From Flagellimonas hymeniacidonis (lineage in GTDB: Bacteria; Bacteroidota; Bacteroidia; Flavobacteriales; Flavobacteriaceae), in assembly GCF_008040165.1 (NCBI RefSeq), contig NZ_VRUR01000002.1, forward strand, positions 868,001-932,000: 64,000 nt of DNA, in the 5' to 3' direction. Position numbers and translations under genes: made by a program. Below, piece by piece: positions 55,587 through 64,000 of the stretch. The notes beneath the pieces were generated by a model. It was not told the origin of the DNA. It ran no database searches and saw only the letters and a program-made list of their open reading frames with translations. Position 1 is the first letter of the stretch, and each line of letters opens with the position of its first letter.

Positions 55587-55967
55587 TCAATGAGATATTT
55601 CCTTATAACTTTTAAAAAAGTTAATCCAAATATTTCTAGAAAGCCTAAGAATTATGGGCAGCAGGAGAACCATGGTCAACACAATTAACCAATAGGTTGT
55701 TATCAAGTTTAAGTCTAGAACTAGGAAGAAAAGGACAAACGCCAATCCTCCAAAAAAAAGACCAACGGGGTAACTTACGTACATGGCGCCAAAGAAGAAA
55801 GAGGGCTCCATCTTATATTTTGTATTGCAAACGCTGCAGCGTTCGTTCATCTTTAATGTTTTCCGTATTTTATATGGGTTTCTCTCAGAATACATGAGTT
55901 CACTTTGGCATACTGGGCAGCTGCCTTCTATAATACTGTTAAGCTTGGTTCCTTTTAAAAATTTCAT
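55587..55967 (-). CDS. DUF983 family membrane protein with zinc ribbon
   Basis: A 126-residue protein: an N-terminal zinc ribbon made of two CxxC knuckles (GSCPVCQSEL and RCSVCNTKYKM), then SFFFGAMYVSYPVG and two hydrophobic transmembrane helices (about 70-92 and 95-115). DUF983 is widely conserved in Alphaproteobacteria and Bacteroidota and often lies near cytochrome oxidase genes; no such genes are here. Function unknown. Confidence 0.9.
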   Translation of the reverse strand: MKFLKGTKLNSIIEGSCPVCQSELMYSERNPYKIRKTLKMNERCSVCNTKYKMEPSFFFGAMYVSYPVGLFFGGLAFVLFFLVLDLNLITTYWLIVLTMVLLLPIILRLSRNIWINFFKSYKEISH

Positions 55968-56081
55968 GCCTCCCTATTACTTGTGACTTTAAGACTATAC
56001 TGATTTTTACCGATTATACGTAATTATAACTTACAAGTCTGATTTATAATTGAATACTGTACAAAAATAAGAATCAATCTA

Positions 56082-56115
56082 TTGATAGTTCTCATACGTT
56101 AATTGCTATTTTTTG
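56082..56115 (+). promoter_or_regulatory. Possible promoter of the AraC regulator gene
   Basis: TTG (56082-56084) and TATTTTTTG (56107-56115) spaced 22 nt; the ATG at 56136 lies 20 nt further. Confidence 0.4.
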
Positions 56116-56135
56116 TACTTTTAAGACATATTTAT

Positions 56136-57026
56136 ATGAATACGATACCCATCTTAAATATTGCCCAGTTTGATAAAGAGGAATCTCTGGATAACTTTTA
56201 CAGTAATGATTTAAAGAAGCATTTGCAGAAAAACGCAGAAATCTTCCACAAACCTCATAAACACGATTTTTTTCTTTGTGTACTATTTTTAAAAGGCTCT
56301 GGTAGACATGAAATAGATTTTAATTTATACAAAATAGAACCAGGGAGCGTATTCTTTTTAATGCCCGGACAGACGCATTATTGGAAATTCGACGATGATC
56401 CAGAAGGGTATATCTTTTTCCACTCCCAAGAATTTTATGAACTCTTTTTTTTGAATAGAAAGCCACAGCAGTTCCCATTCTATTATACGTTTAGTAATCC
56501 GCCATACCTGACTGTGACACCCTCAAAACGCTCTGTTTTAGAAGCATATTTTAGGGAAATTTATGAGGAATATCAACGAGCTCCTATGTATCATATTCAG
56601 AAAATAGCCAGTTTGGTAAATCTTGTTTATATAGAGTTGTCAAGACTTTATGTTACAGAAGAAGTATCGAATAGGGCTTTATCTCCTACTTATTTACAGA
56701 CTTTGGCTGCACTGGAAAAATTGATTGCAGCGTCTTACAAGGTGGAAAAGTCAGCTAAATTCTATGCAAATAAACTAGGTTTTACAACGAAGCATTTGAA
56801 TAGAATTACTAAAACGACACTAAACAAAACTACTACGGAATTAATTACGGAACGGCTCATTCTAGAAGCCAAACGATTGATTGTACATTCTGAAAACCCG
56901 TTATCCCATATAGCGGAGGAATTGGGATACGAGGATTACGCTTATTTTTCTAGAGTGTTTAAGCAAAAAACAAATACAACGCCTTTAACATTTAAAAAAG
57001 ATTATCGTTTGCTTAAACAGGGGTAA
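56136..57026 (+). CDS. AraC-family transcriptional regulator
   Basis: A 296-residue regulator. The N-terminal part is a cupin-type sensing domain (HKHDFFLCVLFLKGSGRHEIDF, LMPGQTHYWKF) with the His-rich strand usual for ligand binding; the C-terminal 100 residues hold two AraC-type helix-turn-helices (YANKLGFTTKHLNRITK and AEELGYEDYAYFSRVFKQKTNTTPLTFKK). Start at MNTIPILN is chosen because the upstream 11 residues only extend into the promoter region. The target is unknown; the downstream neighbour is tRNA-Ser on the other strand. Confidence 0.9.
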   Translation: MNTIPILNIAQFDKEESLDNFYSNDLKKHLQKNAEIFHKPHKHDFFLCVLFLKGSGRHEIDFNLYKIEPGSVFFLMPGQTHYWKFDDDPEGYIFFHSQEFYELFFLNRKPQQFPFYYTFSNPPYLTVTPSKRSVLEAYFREIYEEYQRAPMYHIQKIASLVNLVYIELSRLYVTEEVSNRALSPTYLQTLAALEKLIAASYKVEKSAKFYANKLGFTTKHLNRITKTTLNKTTTELITERLILEAKRLIVHSENPLSHIAEELGYEDYAYFSRVFKQKTNTTPLTFKKDYRLLKQG

Positions 57027-57071
57027 TTGATTTTTGTTTGATTAAAAAAAGATACTTTGATGATCATAGCT

Positions 57072-57112
57072 CTAAAAAACAAGTCCCCAATAATCAATGA
57101 TTATTGGGGACT
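57072..57112 (-). terminator. Terminator of tRNA-Ser
   Basis: Arms AGTCCCCAATAATCA (57082-57096) and TGATTATTGGGGACT (57098-57112) form a perfect 15-bp stem; on the minus strand a T6 run follows (complement of 57074-57079). It starts 3 nt after the tRNA 3' end. Confidence 0.92.
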
Positions 57113-57115
57113 CTG

Positions 57116-57200
57116 CGGAGAAAGAGGGATTCGAACCCCCGGAGGTGTGACCCTCAACAGTTTTCAAGACTGCCGCATTCGACCACTCTGCCATTTCTCC
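57116..57200 (-). tRNA. tRNA-Ser (anticodon TGA)
   Basis: An 85-nt class II tRNA on the minus strand. Acceptor arms GGAGAAA and TTTCTCC pair; the D-loop has AGAGTGGTCGAATG, the anticodon loop reads CTTGAAA with anticodon TGA, a long variable arm (GTTGAGGGTCACACCTCCG) follows, and the T-arm contains GGTTCGAATCCC. The discriminator base is G and CCA is not encoded, as is usual in Bacteroidota. It reads UCA, UCG and UCN wobble codons. Confidence 0.96.
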
Positions 57201-57304
57201 TAATGCGGGTGCAAATATACTAACCTTTTTTATTAGAATAAAAACCTTATTACTTTATTTTTTTCGACCTAAACAATCCAATTTTACCTACTACTTTTGC
57301 GCCC

Positions 57305-58060
57305 ATGGATCAGTGGTACCATTATGCACTTTTAATTGTTGTGGGCTTCGCGGTTGGTTTTATAAATACCGTTGCAGGTGGGGGTTCTTTACTTTCTTTA
57401 CCCACATTAATTTTCTTGGGATTGCCTCCTAGTGTAGCCAATGGAACCAATAGAGTGGCCATTGTAATTCAAACAGCAATGGCTACTGCCGGTTTTAAAA
57501 GTAAAGGGGTTTCTACTTATCCGTTTAATATTTATTTGGGTATTTCAGCCTTTTTAGGCGCTATCATTGGAGCAAGAATTGCTGTTGACATTAAGGGTGA
57601 AACATTTAACCGAATTCTTGCCATTGTAATGATGGCCGTTGTACTGATTATCATTTTTAAGCCCAAAATGAAACTCATTGAAATGCAAGAACGCCTTACA
57701 GGGAAGTATTTATGGCTAAGCATTGTGGTCTTTTTCTTTTTTGGTATTTATGGCGGTTTTATCAATGCAGGTTTGGGTTTTTTAATGATTCTATTCATGC
57801 ACTTTGTCAATAGAATGAATTTGGTTAGAGTAAATGCTACAAAAGTAGTGGTGGTTTTTATTTATATGTTATCGGCTTTAGCAGTTTTTGCATTTAATGA
57901 TAAAGTAAATTGGAAACTTGGATTTATTTTGGCCATTGGAAATGGAACAGGTGCTTGGGTAGCCAGTAGATTCTCGGTTAAAAAAGGAGATGGATTTATA
58001 AAGACATTTTTGGTGGTGATGGTGGTCATTATGGCCATTAAATTATGGTTCTTTACGTAA
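57305..58060 (+). CDS. TauE/SafE family membrane permease
   Basis: A 251-residue integral membrane protein with about eight hydrophobic helices and the family motif GFINTVAGGGSLLSLPTLIFLGLPPSVANGTNRVAI in the first half and its inverted repeat GGFINAGLGFLMILFMHF later. Such permeases export sulfite, sulfoacetate or similar organosulfur anions in other bacteria; the substrate here is unknown. A -7-like TACTTTTG lies 6 nt upstream. It is followed by the DegT aminotransferase after 24 nt, in an apparent operon. Confidence 0.92.
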   Translation: MDQWYHYALLIVVGFAVGFINTVAGGGSLLSLPTLIFLGLPPSVANGTNRVAIVIQTAMATAGFKSKGVSTYPFNIYLGISAFLGAIIGARIAVDIKGETFNRILAIVMMAVVLIIIFKPKMKLIEMQERLTGKYLWLSIVVFFFFGIYGGFINAGLGFLMILFMHFVNRMNLVRVNATKVVVVFIYMLSALAVFAFNDKVNWKLGFILAIGNGTGAWVASRFSVKKGDGFIKTFLVVMVVIMAIKLWFFT

Positions 58061-58084
58061 CGATTAAAAACTTAAATTAAACAT

Positions 58085-59278
58085 ATGCCTGGGTTTGAAC
58101 TTTTTGGAGACAATGAAAGGAAACAAGTACAAGACGTACTGGATTCTGGGGTTTTAATGCGCTATGGATTTGATGGAAACCGACAAGGGCATTGGAAGGC
58201 AAAAGAATTGGAAGCTGCCTTAGTTGAAAGAATGCAAACGAAACATGTTCATTTGGTCAGTAGTGGAACTGCTGCCCTTACTGTAGCATTGGCAAGTGCA
58301 GGAGTTGGAGCAGGGGATGAGGTGATAATGCCCACATTTACATTTGTAGCAAGCTTTGAATCTATTTTAGCTATTGGAGCTGTCCCAATTCTTGTGGATG
58401 TAGATGATACATTGACACTTAGTCCCAAAATGGTAGAAGAAGCGGTTACAGAACGTACCAAAGTTGTAATGCCTGTGCACATGTGTGGTTCTATGGCAGA
58501 TTTAGAAGCGTTACAATCTATTTGCAAAAGACATAATTTGTTATTGTTGGAAGATGCATGCCAAGCTATTGGGGGCAGTTACCAAGGAAAACCATTGGGA
58601 AGCATAGGTGACTTAGGTTGTTTTTCGTTTGATTATGTAAAGACGATTACTTGTGGAGAAGGAGGGGCTTTAATTACTAATAAGGAATCGTATTATGAAA
58701 ATGCCCATAAATATTCTGATCACGGACACGACCATTTTGGTAGCGATAGGGGAGCGGAGCAACATCCATTTTTAGGATATAACTTTAGAATCTCCGAGTT
58801 GCATGCGGCTGTAGGGCTGGCTCAAGTTTTAAGGTTGGATGATTTTTTAGCGATTCAGCAACGGAACTATACCATTTTAAGAGAGGCGTTGTCCAATATT
58901 CCAGAAGTTACGTTTAGACGTGTTCCCGAAGGTGGAGTGGAAAATTATTCGTTTTTAAACTTCTTCCTTCCGAATGAAGAAACTACAAGGAAAGTGCACC
59001 AGAGTTTAGGTGCATCTGGAATTGATGCTTGTTTTTATTGGTATGATAACAACTGGCATTATTACCGAAAATGGGAGCATTTAACCAATTTGAAATCGTT
59101 GGGCAGTCTACCCAAAGAAGTTATAGATGGCTTACCTGACTATTCAAAATCGGATTTCTCTGCATCGGACCATTGGATAGGTCGCACTATTTCATGCTTA
59201 ATTAAGCTAAGCTGGACGGAAGATGAAGTTCATCAACGGGCCGAAAAAATGGTAAAAGTAATTCAGGAAATAGTTTAA
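58085..59278 (+). CDS. DegT/DnrJ/EryC1/StrS family aminotransferase
   Basis: A 397-residue PLP enzyme. The PLP lysine is in FSFDYVKTITCGEGGALIT, the phosphate site in SSGTAALTVALASAGVGAGDEV, and EDACQAIGGSYQGKPLGSIGDLGCFSF is the usual Asp-containing strand. In other bacteria the family acts on keto sugars or amino-sugar precursors; here no nucleotide-sugar genes are near. It follows the TauE permease by 24 nt and shares TTAA stops with the convergent ribBA. Confidence 0.9.
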   Translation: MPGFELFGDNERKQVQDVLDSGVLMRYGFDGNRQGHWKAKELEAALVERMQTKHVHLVSSGTAALTVALASAGVGAGDEVIMPTFTFVASFESILAIGAVPILVDVDDTLTLSPKMVEEAVTERTKVVMPVHMCGSMADLEALQSICKRHNLLLLEDACQAIGGSYQGKPLGSIGDLGCFSFDYVKTITCGEGGALITNKESYYENAHKYSDHGHDHFGSDRGAEQHPFLGYNFRISELHAAVGLAQVLRLDDFLAIQQRNYTILREALSNIPEVTFRRVPEGGVENYSFLNFFLPNEETTRKVHQSLGASGIDACFYWYDNNWHYYRKWEHLTNLKSLGSLPKEVIDGLPDYSKSDFSASDHWIGRTISCLIKLSWTEDEVHQRAEKMVKVIQEIV

Positions 59279-60417
59279 TAATTTACGTACTCCACAATCT
59301 CCAGACCGTAGCCAACCATACCAACACGGCGTGTTTTCCCAGAATTGGTCAATAATCTTATTTTGGAAATATCCAAATCGTGAAGAATCTGAGCCCCAAT
59401 CCCAAAATCTTTGGTATCCATATCAATTTTAGGCGCTTTTGTAACGCCATCAGGGGACTGTATTTTTTTTAGTTCTGCCAAGCGCCCTAACAAATTCATA
59501 TTTTGGTTTCCTTGATTAATAAAAATCATCGCACTTTTTTCCTCCCCGTTCAACGCATCAAACATTTTGCGCAATGTTTTATCGGGGTTATTCGTCAAAG
59601 TGCCCAGGATGTCATTATTGACCAAGGTAGAGTTTATACGGGTCAAAATAGGCTCGCCACTTTTCCAAGTTCCTCGAACCAAAGCAATATGTACTTGATC
59701 ATTGGTAGTTTGTTGATAAGCGCGCAAACGGAAATCCCCAAACCTTGTTTTTATATCAAATGCTTCCTTACGTTCTATAAGACTATCATGTTCCATCCGA
59801 TAGGCAATTAAATCCTCAATGGAAACAATTTTTAAATCAAATTTTTTGGCTACTTCAACAAGTTCAGGCAAGCGGGCCATGCTACCATCTTCGTTCATAA
59901 TTTCAACAATCACCCCAGCTGGCTTAAGATCTGCAAGTCTAGCAAAATCAATAGCGGCTTCTGTATGGCCGGTTCGCCTAAGCACTCCGCCTTCTTTTGC
60001 AATTAATGGGAAAATGTGCCCTGGCCTTGCCAAATCGTGTGGTTTAGTGATTTGCTCCGTAAGAGCGATAACCGTTTTAGCTCTATCCGATGCCGAAATA
60101 CCTGTAGTCACGCCATTTCCCCGTAAATCCACTGAAACAGTAAAGGCAGTTTCCAAAGGGTCCGAGTTGTGCGTAACCATTTTATGAAGGCCCAATTCTT
60201 CACACCTACCTTCGGTAAGGGGGACACAAATAAGCCCACGGCCATGTTTGGCCATAAAGTTTATGGTTTCTGGAGTAATCAACTCAGCAGCGGCCAAAAA
60301 GTCTCCTTCATTCTCCCTATTCTCATCATCTACGACTATTATGACCTTACCTTGTCTAATGTCTTCAATGGCATCCTCAATGGCATTGAGTTGTATCTTT
60401 TTTTCCTTGGTAACCAT
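59275..60417 (-). CDS. ribB: RibBA homolog: DHBP synthase with degenerate GTP cyclohydrolase II domain
   Basis: A 380-residue two-domain protein. Residues 1-205 are an intact 3,4-dihydroxy-2-butanone-4-phosphate synthase (VVDDENRENEGDFLAAAELIT, HGRGLICVPLT, RPGHIFPLIAKEGGVLRRTGHTEAAIDFA), which makes the four-carbon half of riboflavin from ribulose 5-phosphate. Residues 215-380 keep the GTP cyclohydrolase II fold (DFGIGAQIL, RLLTNSGKTRRV) but the segment where the zinc cysteines and catalytic Arg should be reads RINSTLVNND, ILGTLTNNPDKTL, FINQGNQNMNLL: none of the three Cys is present. So the second activity should be lost. Its start overlaps lptF/G by 1 nt. Confidence 0.93.
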   Translation of the reverse strand: MVTKEKKIQLNAIEDAIEDIRQGKVIIVVDDENRENEGDFLAAAELITPETINFMAKHGRGLICVPLTEGRCEELGLHKMVTHNSDPLETAFTVSVDLRGNGVTTGISASDRAKTVIALTEQITKPHDLARPGHIFPLIAKEGGVLRRTGHTEAAIDFARLADLKPAGVIVEIMNEDGSMARLPELVEVAKKFDLKIVSIEDLIAYRMEHDSLIERKEAFDIKTRFGDFRLRAYQQTTNDQVHIALVRGTWKSGEPILTRINSTLVNNDILGTLTNNPDKTLRKMFDALNGEEKSAMIFINQGNQNMNLLGRLAELKKIQSPDGVTKAPKIDMDTKDFGIGAQILHDLDISKIRLLTNSGKTRRVGMVGYGLEIVEYVNY

Positions 60418-61925
60418 TATTCTTCCGAAACTTTTTCTTTCTTTTTAAAGAGATTCTTTATCCCATCAATGATATGTCCAAATCCTATTAACCCTTTATC
60501 GGCAGTAGCTCTTCTAGTTAAAGAGATTCCAAGTGGTAACATGATCAATGTTGGGAGCCAGGCTCCTAAAATGTTATTGATATTTCCTTCCTTGGCATAA
60601 TTGCTAGAAAATACTCCAAGAAAATAATAGGTCAAAAATAAGATAATAGCAACTACCATGGGCAGTCCTAACCCCCCTTTTCTAATAATGGCACCTAAGG
60701 GCGCTCCTACAAAAAATAGAATAATACAGGAAAATGCCAATGCATACTTTTTATGTAGAGATAATATATGGCTATTATAAAATTTAAATCTTTTTTGGAG
60801 TTCTTCTTTTTTTGAAACCACGGTAGACAAAATACCAGTTACGGTGGATTTGGCACTACCAATGAGCTGTACTCGTTTCCATTCTGGAAGATCTGTTAAA
60901 AATGCTTCAATGCTTTGAATACTATCTTTTTTAATTTCCTCCTTTTCTAAAGTTTTAACTGGTATTGGTTTTTCAGCTTGTGCTATTTCCGTGCTATCAT
61001 TTTTTGCAGCTTTTGAAAAAGCACCCATACGGGTGGTAATGTTCTTGGAAAAGGCCTCCACTTTCTCCAAATTATTTTTTCCAAGGGAATCAATATCCTT
61101 AATCAAGCGGCTAACATTTTTCATTTTATCCGTGGTAATATTACGGTCCTCTTCTAAGTCTTGATTGTTCAATTCTGAAATGTCAATATTGATAGTGTAG
61201 GTTTCAAATTTTGATTTGGCGAACGGATGTTTTCTTTTATCCTTGCTACCTTTTGGTTTTAGCTCCTCATAGTAGTTGCCATCTTTCAGGACCAGTTGGA
61301 TGATATCTGAATCCTCACTACTGATCAATTCCCCAGATTTGGCCTTGATTACCGTATTGTTTACGCTTTGATTGGTTTTTTTATGGATGATTACATTATC
61401 TAAAAAGCGATCTTGTTCCCCATATTTTCTATCCACTTTTATGTTCATTCCGGAACCCGTTCCTTCAAAGTCGCTGAAAATACCTTCGGTAATGGCAGCA
61501 GCAGGCTTTACTTTGGCAATATTACGTCTTAGGTTGAACATTTTTTGCTCCGACTTTGGAATTACCGTATTTGCAAAGAAAAAAGTAACCCCGCCCAATA
61601 GAATGACAAATAGGATCAAGCTCCGCATTCCTCTTTGCAAAGAAATTCCAGAAGCTTTCATGGCCGCAAACTCATAGTTTTCAGCAAATGTCCCGAAAGT
61701 AAGGATGGATGCCAGCAACACCGTCAGCGGCAATACCTTGTCTACCAGTGTTGGGATGAAATAAAAAATAAACTTACCTATAATAACTATCCCTAGCCCT
61801 TTTCCTGCCAAATCATCTATAAAGAGCCAAATTCCCTGAAAAATGAAGATTACAATCAGGATAAAAAAGGCACTAAAGAAATTGTAAAGAAATCGGGATA
61901 ATATATAGTTGTCGAGGATTTTCAA
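60417..61925 (-). CDS. LptF/LptG-family LPS export permease
   Basis: A 502-residue inner-membrane protein with N- and C-terminal transmembrane blocks (LYNFFSAFFILIVIFIFQGIW, VLPLTVLLASILTFG, CIILFFVGAPLGAIIRKGGLG) and a jellyroll periplasmic domain between. It belongs to the LptB2FG transporter that drives lipopolysaccharide out of the inner membrane. E. coli homologs have about 360 residues; this one has an extra charged, coiled-coil-rich insert near residues 240-370 (NVSRLIKDIDSLGKNNLEKVE). It shares TAATG with ribBA and follows lolA by 3 nt. Confidence 0.93.
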   Translation of the reverse strand: MKILDNYILSRFLYNFFSAFFILIVIFIFQGIWLFIDDLAGKGLGIVIIGKFIFYFIPTLVDKVLPLTVLLASILTFGTFAENYEFAAMKASGISLQRGMRSLILFVILLGGVTFFFANTVIPKSEQKMFNLRRNIAKVKPAAAITEGIFSDFEGTGSGMNIKVDRKYGEQDRFLDNVIIHKKTNQSVNNTVIKAKSGELISSEDSDIIQLVLKDGNYYEELKPKGSKDKRKHPFAKSKFETYTINIDISELNNQDLEEDRNITTDKMKNVSRLIKDIDSLGKNNLEKVEAFSKNITTRMGAFSKAAKNDSTEIAQAEKPIPVKTLEKEEIKKDSIQSIEAFLTDLPEWKRVQLIGSAKSTVTGILSTVVSKKEELQKRFKFYNSHILSLHKKYALAFSCIILFFVGAPLGAIIRKGGLGLPMVVAIILFLTYYFLGVFSSNYAKEGNINNILGAWLPTLIMLPLGISLTRRATADKGLIGFGHIIDGIKNLFKKKEKVSEE

Positions 61926-61928
61926 TGC

Positions 61929-62576
61929 TTAATTTCTTATGATATAGTAGCCCTTGTCCTCATACTTTTTCTCATTAAAAGTAAATAGGGTACTGGATAG
62001 CGATTGATTTGTCTTAAATGAATTGACGGTTATAGACGTTTTGGTACTATTCTTACCTGTTTGAATGAGTTTATAAATGTGTTTCGTCTGCGTGTCAATA
62101 CCTAAAAGAATGGATTTTATCTCAGTATTAGAATCTATTGGGGTCAGTTTTACGTACTGAATTTTTCTTCCACCTACATTTTGTAGGATATCCCATTGAT
62201 AATTATGTCCAGATCTATAAAATGTGAGCATTTTTGATGGGGTAACATTATTATCATCCTCGGAAACCTGCTCAATGGTAATCTCTTCGTTTTCGGGAAC
62301 AATGGTGTATACTTTTTTACCATCATTAAGTTGTTGTGCGCCTAAATAGTCCAACATATATTTATCACCACTGATGGTCACATTTCCATTGGTTTCTTGT
62401 TTTATGTTGGCTTCGGTATTCTCCAAAGTAGACTTAAAATCGATATAGATATTGTCGTAGCTCATTGCTTTGGTGTATACCTCATCCAACAAGGTTTTTG
62501 CTTTGGATGAGTTTTGTCCATAGGAGAAGGCCCCTATAGCAAGTGCACCGATAAAAAGTAACTGTTTTTTAAACAT
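61929..62576 (-). CDS. LolA-family periplasmic carrier protein
   Basis: A 215-residue exported protein. Start at MFKKQLLFIGALAIGAFSYGQ (62576) gives a Sec signal and 4 nt gap from ftsK; the longer ORF start would overlap ftsK by 14 nt. The half-barrel includes LDEVYTKAMSYDNIYIDF, TNGNVTISGDKYMLDY and WDILQNVGGRKIQYVKLTP. LolA carries lipoproteins across the periplasm; Bacteroidota proteins of this class may also serve the LptFG neighbour. It is second in the ftsK-lolA-lptF/G-ribBA operon. Confidence 0.88.
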   Translation of the reverse strand: MFKKQLLFIGALAIGAFSYGQNSSKAKTLLDEVYTKAMSYDNIYIDFKSTLENTEANIKQETNGNVTISGDKYMLDYLGAQQLNDGKKVYTIVPENEEITIEQVSEDDNNVTPSKMLTFYRSGHNYQWDILQNVGGRKIQYVKLTPIDSNTEIKSILLGIDTQTKHIYKLIQTGKNSTKTSITVNSFKTNQSLSSTLFTFNEKKYEDKGYYIIRN

Positions 62577-62580
62577 GATG

Positions 62581-64000
62581 TTATTTTGTTTCATTTTGTA
62601 AAAGTTGCTCTAAGGCATACATGTCTGGAACCAAAACCTGGCGCGCTTTACTTCCTTCAAAAGGCCCTACAATTCCAGCGGCCTCCAGTTGATCAATAAT
62701 TCTTCCAGCTCTGTTGTATCCCAATTTTAGTTTTCGTTGAATAAGCGAAGCGGAACCTTGTTGTGCTGTAACAATGACTTCTGCAGCATCTCGGAACATA
62801 GCATCTCTATCCGCGATATCATAATCAATCCCCGTGCCAGAATCTTCTCCTACATATTCAGGAAGCAAGTGGGCATCTGGGTATGCGCGTTGAGAACCAA
62901 TATACTCTGTTATTTTGGCCACCTCTGGGGTGTCTACAAAGGCACACTGCAAACGGGTAACATCATTTCCTTGTGTATAAAGCATATCACCACGCCCAAT
63001 AAGTTGGTCTGCACCCTGTGCATCAAGAATGGTCCTTGAATCTATTTTTGAAGTCACTCTAAAGGCAATACGTGCTGGGAAATTTGCCTTAATAATTCCG
63101 GTAATGACGTTGACAGAAGGTCGCTGTGTAGCAATAATCAAATGAATTCCAATGGCCCGTGCCAATTGTGCCAATCTGGCAATAGGAGTTTCTACCTCTT
63201 TGCCAGCAGTCATAATTAAATCTGCAAACTCGTCAATAACCAAAATAATATAGGGGAGGAACTTATGCCCATCATTTGGGTTCAATTTTCTTGCCTTGAA
63301 TTTTACATTATATTCTTTGATGTTACGAACCATTGCCAATTTCAGTAATTCGTACCTATTGTCCATTTCAATGCACAAGGAATTCAAGGTGTGAATTACT
63401 TTAGTGTTATCCGTAATAATGGCATCTTCAGAATCTGGAAGTTTGGCCAAGAAATGACGTTCGATTTTATTGTAAAGGGTAAGTTCCACTTTTTTGGGAT
63501 CCACCAAAATAAACTTAACCTCTGCCGGGTGTTTTTTATATAATAAAGAGGTAATGACTGCATTTAACCCGACAGATTTTCCTTGACCTGTTGCCCCAGC
63601 CATAAGCATGTGTGGCATTTTTGCCAAATCTACCACAAAGGTTTCATTGCTGATGGTTTTTCCAAAAGCGATAGGAAGTTCCATCTCTGCCTTTTGAAAT
63701 TTATTGGATGCAATCACCGACCGCATGGATACTATTGTGGCATTTTTATTAGGCACTTCTATACCGATGGTTCCTTTACCTGGAATTGGTGCAATGATTC
63801 GGATGCCTAATGCCGCTAAGGAAAGTGCAATATCGTCTTCAAGATTTTTGATCTTGGATATTCGGATACCCGCTTCGGGAACAATTTCGTAGAGTGTCAC
63901 CGTAGGACCAATGGTTGCCTTGATCTGGGCAATTCCAATTTTATAGTTTTTTAAGGTGCTTACAATCTTGTTCTTATTTTCTTCAAGCTCTTCCTGATTT
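62581..64000 (-). CDS. ftsK: DNA translocase FtsK, C-terminal 473 residues (5' end beyond window)
   Basis: Only the C-terminal part is seen, reading on from the edge in the same frame (visible start VTLYEIVPEAG is preceded by GTG and continuing sequence, so no true start here). The motor has Walker A MAGATGQGKSVG, Walker B LVIDEFADLIM, and RAIGIHLIIATQRPSVNVITG; the C-terminal gamma domain is a winged helix (LIQRKLKLGYNRAGRIIDQLEAAGIVG) that reads KOPS-type DNA. FtsK pumps chromosome termini through the division septum. It heads the operon with lolA, lptF/G and ribBA. Confidence 0.97.
   Translation of the reverse strand, partial: NQEELEENKNKIVSTLKNYKIGIAQIKATIGPTVTLYEIVPEAGIRISKIKNLEDDIALSLAALGIRIIAPIPGKGTIGIEVPNKNATIVSMRSVIASNKFQKAEMELPIAFGKTISNETFVVDLAKMPHMLMAGATGQGKSVGLNAVITSLLYKKHPAEVKFILVDPKKVELTLYNKIERHFLAKLPDSEDAIITDNTKVIHTLNSLCIEMDNRYELLKLAMVRNIKEYNVKFKARKLNPNDGHKFLPYIILVIDEFADLIMTAGKEVETPIARLAQLARAIGIHLIIATQRPSVNVITGIIKANFPARIAFRVTSKIDSRTILDAQGADQLIGRGDMLYTQGNDVTRLQCAFVDTPEVAKITEYIGSQRAYPDAHLLPEYVGEDSGTGIDYDIADRDAMFRDAAEVIVTAQQGSASLIQRKLKLGYNRAGRIIDQLEAAGIVGPFEGSKARQVLVPDMYALEQLLQNETK

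Noticed and set aside
1-64000. Mobile elements, CRISPR arrays, prophage or toxin-antitoxin modules
   Set aside because: No transposase, integrase, phage structural gene, repeat-spacer array or antitoxin pair was found on either strand.

Overview
The window looks like a chromosomal segment of a Flavobacteriaceae-type Bacteroidota (low GC, marine-flavobacterium flavour; genus not determinable here). Support: flavobacterial promoters of the form TTG-N(about 20)-TAnnTTTG in front of several genes, a PorP/SprF-like protein, a YtxJ-type bacilliredoxin, DUF983, DUF6503 and DUF3570 families, many small lipoproteins with an LxxC-type lipobox, and the LolA/LptF-G/RibBA-type arrangement next to FtsK. 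I count 61 protein genes (two cut by the window edges), one SRP RNA and one tRNA-Ser(UGA). I see no insertion sequence, prophage, integrase, rRNA or CRISPR array.

Layout. 1-3971: a tight five-gene minus operon (Gfo/Idh oxidoreductase, 3-hydroxyacyl-CoA dehydrogenase, DUF1015, YggS, exonuclease). 4086-8147: pcm, smpB, two lipoproteins, and a PorP-like protein with a SPOR-like tail. 8159-14834: TetR regulator, clpB, ytxJ, a large lipoprotein, glyA. 14879-19883: signalling block with a LuxR-type response regulator, a TPR lipoprotein histidine kinase, two tiny tandem lipoproteins (53 and 72 residues) and a LytTR protein whose receiver has lost its Asp and Lys. 20013-23199: beta-helix lipoprotein, thioesterase and glutaminyl cyclase operon, then the SRP RNA. 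23259-30015: SDR, fructose-6-phosphate aldolase type enzyme, a cysteine-less thioredoxin-like lipoprotein, an ABC-F protein with a broken second P-loop, fasciclin protein. 30016-39360: pheT, TlpA, leuA-leuB, a helical-repeat protein, rluA, panB. 39430-40441: NTF2-like protein and GNAT.

40491-45859 is the most interesting part: a minus-strand redox/metal island holding thioredoxin - ApbE (flavin transferase) - a 74-residue DUF4266 lipoprotein ending in a Gly/Cys CGC tail - DUF3570 outer-membrane-type protein, followed by a TPR protein with clustered histidines and a SCO (copper/thiol) protein. No function is known to me for the DUF4266/DUF3570 pair; the gene set suggests an envelope redox or cofactor-binding system.

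45918-57200: sdaA, dnaK, a response regulator with Glu in place of the phospho-Asp, a PD40 protein, RluF-type pseudouridine synthase, PfkB kinase, DUF983, an AraC regulator and tRNA-Ser. 57305-64000: TauE permease and DegT aminotransferase (plus), then a minus operon ftsK - lolA - lptF/G - ribBA, in which the GTP cyclohydrolase II half of RibBA has lost its zinc cysteines.
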